From: Halorubrum sp. DM2
GTDB taxonomy: Archaea > Halobacteriota > Halobacteria > Halobacteriales > Haloferacaceae
Assembly: GCF_901686465.1 (NCBI RefSeq)
Contig: NZ_LR594487.1
Span: 124,001 to 188,000 of the forward strand
Length of the DNA stretch: 64,000 bases
Direction: 5' to 3'
Below are positions 60,751 to 64,000 of the stretch, one piece after another. Both the position numbers and the translations under genes were made by a program. Positions within the stretch are counted from its first letter, which is position 1, and every line of letters starts with the position of its first letter. The notes beneath the pieces are model-generated. The model made no database searches. It saw nothing but the letters and a program-made list of their open reading frames with translations, and was not told the DNA's origin.

Positions 60751-61404
60751 CTAGCGGTCCGCGTACCACTCCGCGAACTTCTCTAGCGCCCGTCCCCGGT
60801 GTGAAACCGCGTTCTTCCGGTCGGTGTTCATCTCCGCGAACGTCTCCCCGTCGTGTTCGAAGATCGGGTCGTAGCCGAACCCGCCGTCGCCCCGCGGCGC
60901 GACGATCCGGCCCGGAACGTACCCCTCGAACAGCTTGACGGGGAGCGGGTCGGCGCGGTCAGCGTCGTCCGCGTCGCCGGCGCTCTCGTCTCCTTCGGGT
61001 CCCGCCGCCGCGGCCGCGTCGCGGTCGCCGCGGTCGACCGGGTCCGGGCTCGCGGCGAACCCCTCGCCGTCGCAGTAGCCGAGGACACACCGGAAGGCGG
61101 CGCGCCGGTCGTCGAGGTCGGCGGCGATCTCGTGGACGCGCTCGACCCCGAGCGTGTCCTCGACGTACGACGAGTACGGGCCGGGGAAGCCGTCGAGCCC
61201 CTCGACGAACATCCCGGCGTCGTCGACGAGGACCGGCGCGTCGGCGTGGCGGTACGCCTCGCGGGCCCCCTGTGCCGCGATCGGGCCGAGTTCGTCGGCC
61301 TGGATCTCCGTGTAGTCGAAGTCGAGTCGCTCCACCGAGCCGTCCGGGAGGTACCGCTCCGCCTCGCGCACCTTCCCCGGGTTCGTCGTCACGTACCTGA
61401 GCAC
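60751..61404 (-). CDS. rdgB: XTP/dITP diphosphatase (RdgB/HAM1 family)
   Basis: 217 residues. Hydrolyses XTP, ITP and dITP to monophosphates, keeping damaged purines out of nucleic acids. N-terminal VTTNPGKVREAE (4-15), the DDAGMFVEGLDGFPGPYSS core and the C-terminal NAVSHRGRAL motif are clear. A 40-residue acidic Ala/Gly/Asp insert (about 122-160) lies inside the domain, a haloarchaeal decoration. I use the GTG at 61404 because it gives the family N-terminus; the upstream in-frame ATG adds 30 residues of unlike sequence. Confidence 0.9.
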   Translation of the reverse strand: MLRYVTTNPGKVREAERYLPDGSVERLDFDYTEIQADELGPIAAQGAREAYRHADAPVLVDDAGMFVEGLDGFPGPYSSYVEDTLGVERVHEIAADLDDRRAAFRCVLGYCDGEGFAASPDPVDRGDRDAAAAAGPEGDESAGDADDADRADPLPVKLFEGYVPGRIVAPRGDGGFGYDPIFEHDGETFAEMNTDRKNAVSHRGRALEKFAEWYADR

Positions 61405-61505
61405 GGATCGGCGTGGGTGCGCGCCCGACGAATAGCCGTCGGTCGCGGGCGGGGAAGTCGGTCGGTGGCAGTACGTTTTTGTCAACGTGACCAAATCACT
61501 GATTC

Positions 61506-61931
61506 ATGGCCCTCCCCACGTTCGGAAAGACGCGGCTCACCGCCCTCGTCGGAGTACTCTCGTTCGGACTCACGTCGCTCTTCGCCGTCCTGCTCCCGGA
61601 GGTGCTGGGAGCGCTGATCCCCGCCACGTTCATCCTCGGGTTCTTCGTGTTGATCCCGCTGATCTGGGTCCTCGGCGACCAGTTCCCGCTGGTCGCGTCC
61701 GGAAACGAGGCTGACACCGCCGTCAGCCGGTCGACGACGGCCGAACACCCTGTCGCGGCGCTTCGCGAACGGTACGCAACCGGCGAGATCGACGAGGCCG
61801 AGTTCGAGCGGAAGCTCGACCGCCTGCTGGCGACGGAGGACCTCGACGAGCGGTTCGACCGCGTCGAGTCCGACGGATCGGCGTCCGGAGCGTCCGGCGC
61901 GGGCCGCAAGCGCGAGTTCGAACTGGAGTGA
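61506..61931 (+). CDS. SHOCT-domain membrane protein
   Basis: 141 residues. Two membrane helices (about 12-32 and 38-58) and then a short linker lead to a SHOCT domain HPVAALRERYATGEIDEAEFERKLDRLLA (about 80-108), a two-helix oligomerisation module frequent in haloarchaeal membrane proteins. The tail is Ser/Gly/Glu-rich. Function unknown. Divergent from rdgB with 101 bases between. Confidence 0.88.
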   Translation: MALPTFGKTRLTALVGVLSFGLTSLFAVLLPEVLGALIPATFILGFFVLIPLIWVLGDQFPLVASGNEADTAVSRSTTAEHPVAALRERYATGEIDEAEFERKLDRLLATEDLDERFDRVESDGSASGASGAGRKREFELE

Positions 61932-61969
61932 GCCGGGGTCGTCCGAGACGGGACGGTGTCGTCGGTGTT

Positions 61970-63055
61970 TCAGGGGTCGACGCGGACGATCCACGCCTCG
62001 GGGTCGTCGATCTCGGCCGCGGTCGGGAGGTTCTCGGCGCGCTCCCAGACCGCCCCCGCGGCCTCGACGCCGCGCTCGTCGGCGACGTGCCGGAAGAAGG
62101 CAGCACCGCGCTCGTACTGCCGACGCTTGAGCCCCAGTCCGAGGAGGCGCTGCGCGAGCCGGCGCACCGGGCCGCCGCCCCCGCGGCGGTCGTCGAGCTT
62201 CCGCCGGAGGTCCGCGTACTCGCCGTCGAACGCGCGGTCCATCAGCACCTCGGCGTACCCCTCCACGGCGGTCATCGCGGTCTGTAGCTCCGCGAACGCG
62301 TCGGGGTCGAGGCCGCGGCCGGTCATCCCCTCGATCCCGCGCTCGACGCGCGACTCGAGGTACTCCGGGAGCCACGGTGCCGCGCCGAACTCGGCGGCGT
62401 GGGTCACCTCGTGGAACGCGATCCAGCGGCGGAACCGGGGGTACTCCACGTCGAGCGCGGCCGCGACCGCGACGATGTTCGGGTGGACGAAGTAGAGCCC
62501 GTGGTCGGCGTCCGGCTCGTCGGCGAGCAGGAGCGGGTCGTACTGGCCGAGGACGTTCCGCGCGAGGAAGCCCAGCGCGAACGCCATCGACCCGGTGTTG
62601 GCGATCCGCGAGAGGTCCTGCGCGAACGCGGCCCCGGGCGTCGACCCGACCGGTCCGGTCGAGGCGTCCGGCATCACGTCCATCGAGCCGGTTTCTGCGT
62701 CGGAGCCGACGGGGCTGTCGCCGGGGTCGCCACCGAGACCGCCGCCGGCGTCTTCGGCCGCGGCCGTCTCGATCGGACCCATCACGCGCCGGAACGTGCC
62801 GACGCTCGCGTCGATCCAGTGGTGGCGGTTCTGGACCTCGACGGTGTCGGGCACGTCGAAGTCGATTCCGGCGACAGTCGAGAGCCGCGAGCGGGCGTCG
62901 CGGACGTCTTCGGCGTACCCCGCTCGCTCCGCGTCGGTGAGCGCGATCGATCCGGGGTCGGTGGCGCTCTTCGCGGCCGACGCGGCCCGGTCCCAGTCCA
63001 CGACGCCCGGTCCCTCGGCCTCGGCGACGGCCCGGACGCTTCGGAGGATGTCCAT
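61970..63055 (-). CDS. DUF2342 zincin-like protease
   Basis: 361 residues. The zinc-binding FHEVTHAAEF segment (HExxH with downstream EFGAAPWL) marks the DUF2342/F420-associated zincin family, predicted metalloproteases found in actinobacteria and haloarchaea. It has no signal peptide, so it should be cytoplasmic. A disordered acidic/Gly insert lies at about 98-140. ATG at 63055 is the natural start (MDILRSVRAVAEAEG). Substrate unknown. Confidence 0.87.
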   Translation of the reverse strand: MDILRSVRAVAEAEGPGVVDWDRAASAAKSATDPGSIALTDAERAGYAEDVRDARSRLSTVAGIDFDVPDTVEVQNRHHWIDASVGTFRRVMGPIETAAAEDAGGGLGGDPGDSPVGSDAETGSMDVMPDASTGPVGSTPGAAFAQDLSRIANTGSMAFALGFLARNVLGQYDPLLLADEPDADHGLYFVHPNIVAVAAALDVEYPRFRRWIAFHEVTHAAEFGAAPWLPEYLESRVERGIEGMTGRGLDPDAFAELQTAMTAVEGYAEVLMDRAFDGEYADLRRKLDDRRGGGGPVRRLAQRLLGLGLKRRQYERGAAFFRHVADERGVEAAGAVWERAENLPTAAEIDDPEAWIVRVDP

Positions 63056-63163
63056 GCCGATCCGACGGGCGGACGCCTCAAAGCGCTTGTGTCGGCCGGC
63101 CCTCTGCGGGCCCCGGAGAGCCGGATCCGACGTTTTCTTGCCGGACCCCACACAGCCCCACGC

Positions 63164-64000
63164 ATGGACGACACGCGCCGAGCGTTCCTCGACGACCTCC
63201 TCGCGACGCCGAGTCCCTCGGGCTTCGAAACCGCCGCACAACGCGTCTGGACCGACTACGTCCGCGAGTTCGCGGACCGGGTCGACACCGACGCGTACGG
63301 CAACGCCGTCGCGGTCCACGAGGGCGACCCCGACGCGCCGACGGTCGCCGTCACCGGCCACGCCGACGAGATCGGGTTCATCGTCCGCGACGTGCTCGAC
63401 GACGGGTTCCTCCGCATCGCGCGCATCGGGGGTGCCGACCGCACCGTCTCGAAGGGCCAACACGTCACGGTCCACGCGGAGGAGCCGGTTCAGGGCGTGA
63501 TCGGCCAGACCGCGATCCACCTGCGCGACGGCGACGACGACGAGTACGAGGAGATCGCCGGCCAGTTCGTCGACGTCGGTGCCGAGGACGCCGACGAGGC
63601 GCGCGAGCACGTCGAGGTCGGCGACCCGGTCACGTTCTCGACGGGCGTCGAGGAGCTCGTCGGCGACCGGATCGCCGCCCGCGGGGTCGACAACCGGGCC
63701 GGCGCGTGGGCGGCCGCGGAGGGCCTCCGGCGCGCCGCCGAGCGCGACGTCGAAGCCACCGTCTACGCGGTCTCGACCGTCCAGGAGGAGGTCGGCCTCC
63801 AGGGCGCGCGGATGGTCGGTGTCGACCTCGACGACGTCGACGCGTTCGTCGCGGTCGACGTCACGCACGCCACGGACACCCCCGACGTGGACCGCGAGCG
63901 GCGCGGCCCGGTCGAACTCGGGGCCGGCCCCGTGATCGGGCGGGGCAGCGCGAACCACCCGGTCCTCGTCGACCTCGCGCGCGACGCGGCCGAGAGAGCC
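63164..64000 (+). CDS. M42-family metallopeptidase, 3' end cut off by window edge
   Basis: 279 residues visible; about 70-80 are missing. Co-catalytic zinc aminopeptidase family (TET-like). Metal ligands and catalytic residues present: His in VTGHADEIG (about 66), Asp in GVDNRAGAW, catalytic Glu pair in VQEEVGLQG, and Asp in AVDVTHATD. Forms large oligomers in other archaea and trims peptides. Start ATG 63164 is 108 bases from the divergent DUF2342 gene. Confidence 0.93.
   Translation, partial: MDDTRRAFLDDLLATPSPSGFETAAQRVWTDYVREFADRVDTDAYGNAVAVHEGDPDAPTVAVTGHADEIGFIVRDVLDDGFLRIARIGGADRTVSKGQHVTVHAEEPVQGVIGQTAIHLRDGDDDEYEEIAGQFVDVGAEDADEAREHVEVGDPVTFSTGVEELVGDRIAARGVDNRAGAWAAAEGLRRAAERDVEATVYAVSTVQEEVGLQGARMVGVDLDDVDAFVAVDVTHATDTPDVDRERRGPVELGAGPVIGRGSANHPVLVDLARDAAERA

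Overview
The window is a 64 kb piece of haloarchaeal chromosome. The evidence is about 68-70% G+C, very acidic proteins, archaeal genes (L21e, RpoF, MptA, CheF, TbsP, halobacterial transducers, Tat lipoproteins) and many genes with a TATA-like box 22-33 bases before the start codon, the usual layout of leaderless haloarchaeal transcripts. Overall style fits Halorubrum or a close relative, but that is an inference. No rRNA, tRNA or CRISPR was found. Apart from one insertion sequence and a repeat family, this is dense core chromosome.

Region by region: 1-4455 is the end of a taxis operon (cheA fragment, cheR, a HEAT-repeat gene, cheF). 4537-8172 holds four linked genes (HAD phosphatase, class II aldolase, ribose-1,5-bisphosphate isomerase, PfkB kinase) that match most of the haloarchaeal non-carboxylating pentose bisphosphate pathway for nucleoside ribose. 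8242-13373 holds a lipoprotein, asparaginase, a DUF255 protein and a TrmB-type regulator. 13882-19217 holds mptA and an information-processing run (rpl21e, rpoF, DUF655, ksgA, mscS, a HemK-like methyltransferase). 19317-21406 is a two-gene methionine synthase unit. 21708-22404 is an intact IS6-family element with 8-bp target duplications. 22531-31339 mixes metabolic genes, a pseudo-receiver protein, a cysteine desulfurase and a YcaO protein fused to an E1-like domain. 31462-38354 holds tbsP, glyA, an ornithine cyclodeaminase homologue and a tungsten aldehyde oxidoreductase. 38380-46453 holds a histidine kinase, two universal stress proteins, adenylate kinase, a DUF106 membrane protein, a sugar kinase and a DHH protein. 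46998-48641 is the heme protein PitA. 51391-54022 is an SsuABC/TauABC-type transporter. 54659-58275 is a BMP-family binding lipoprotein overlapping a transducer gene, facing deoC. The right end holds an aminotransferase, an XTP phosphatase, a DUF2342 zincin and a truncated M42 peptidase.

Two themes join distant genes. The first is nucleosides: the pentose bisphosphate genes, deoC and a probable nucleoside-binding lipoprotein/transducer pair suggest that the cell both swims toward and degrades nucleosides. The second is a dispersed, hairpin-rich, about 380-bp non-coding repeat, present three times (13410-13800, 46555-46930, 48811-49188). Its copies share fixed blocks but carry different short perfect hairpins with GAA/TTC loops. 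Two copies in opposite orientation bracket pitA. I cannot assign this repeat to a known class, and it is the best candidate here for something undescribed.
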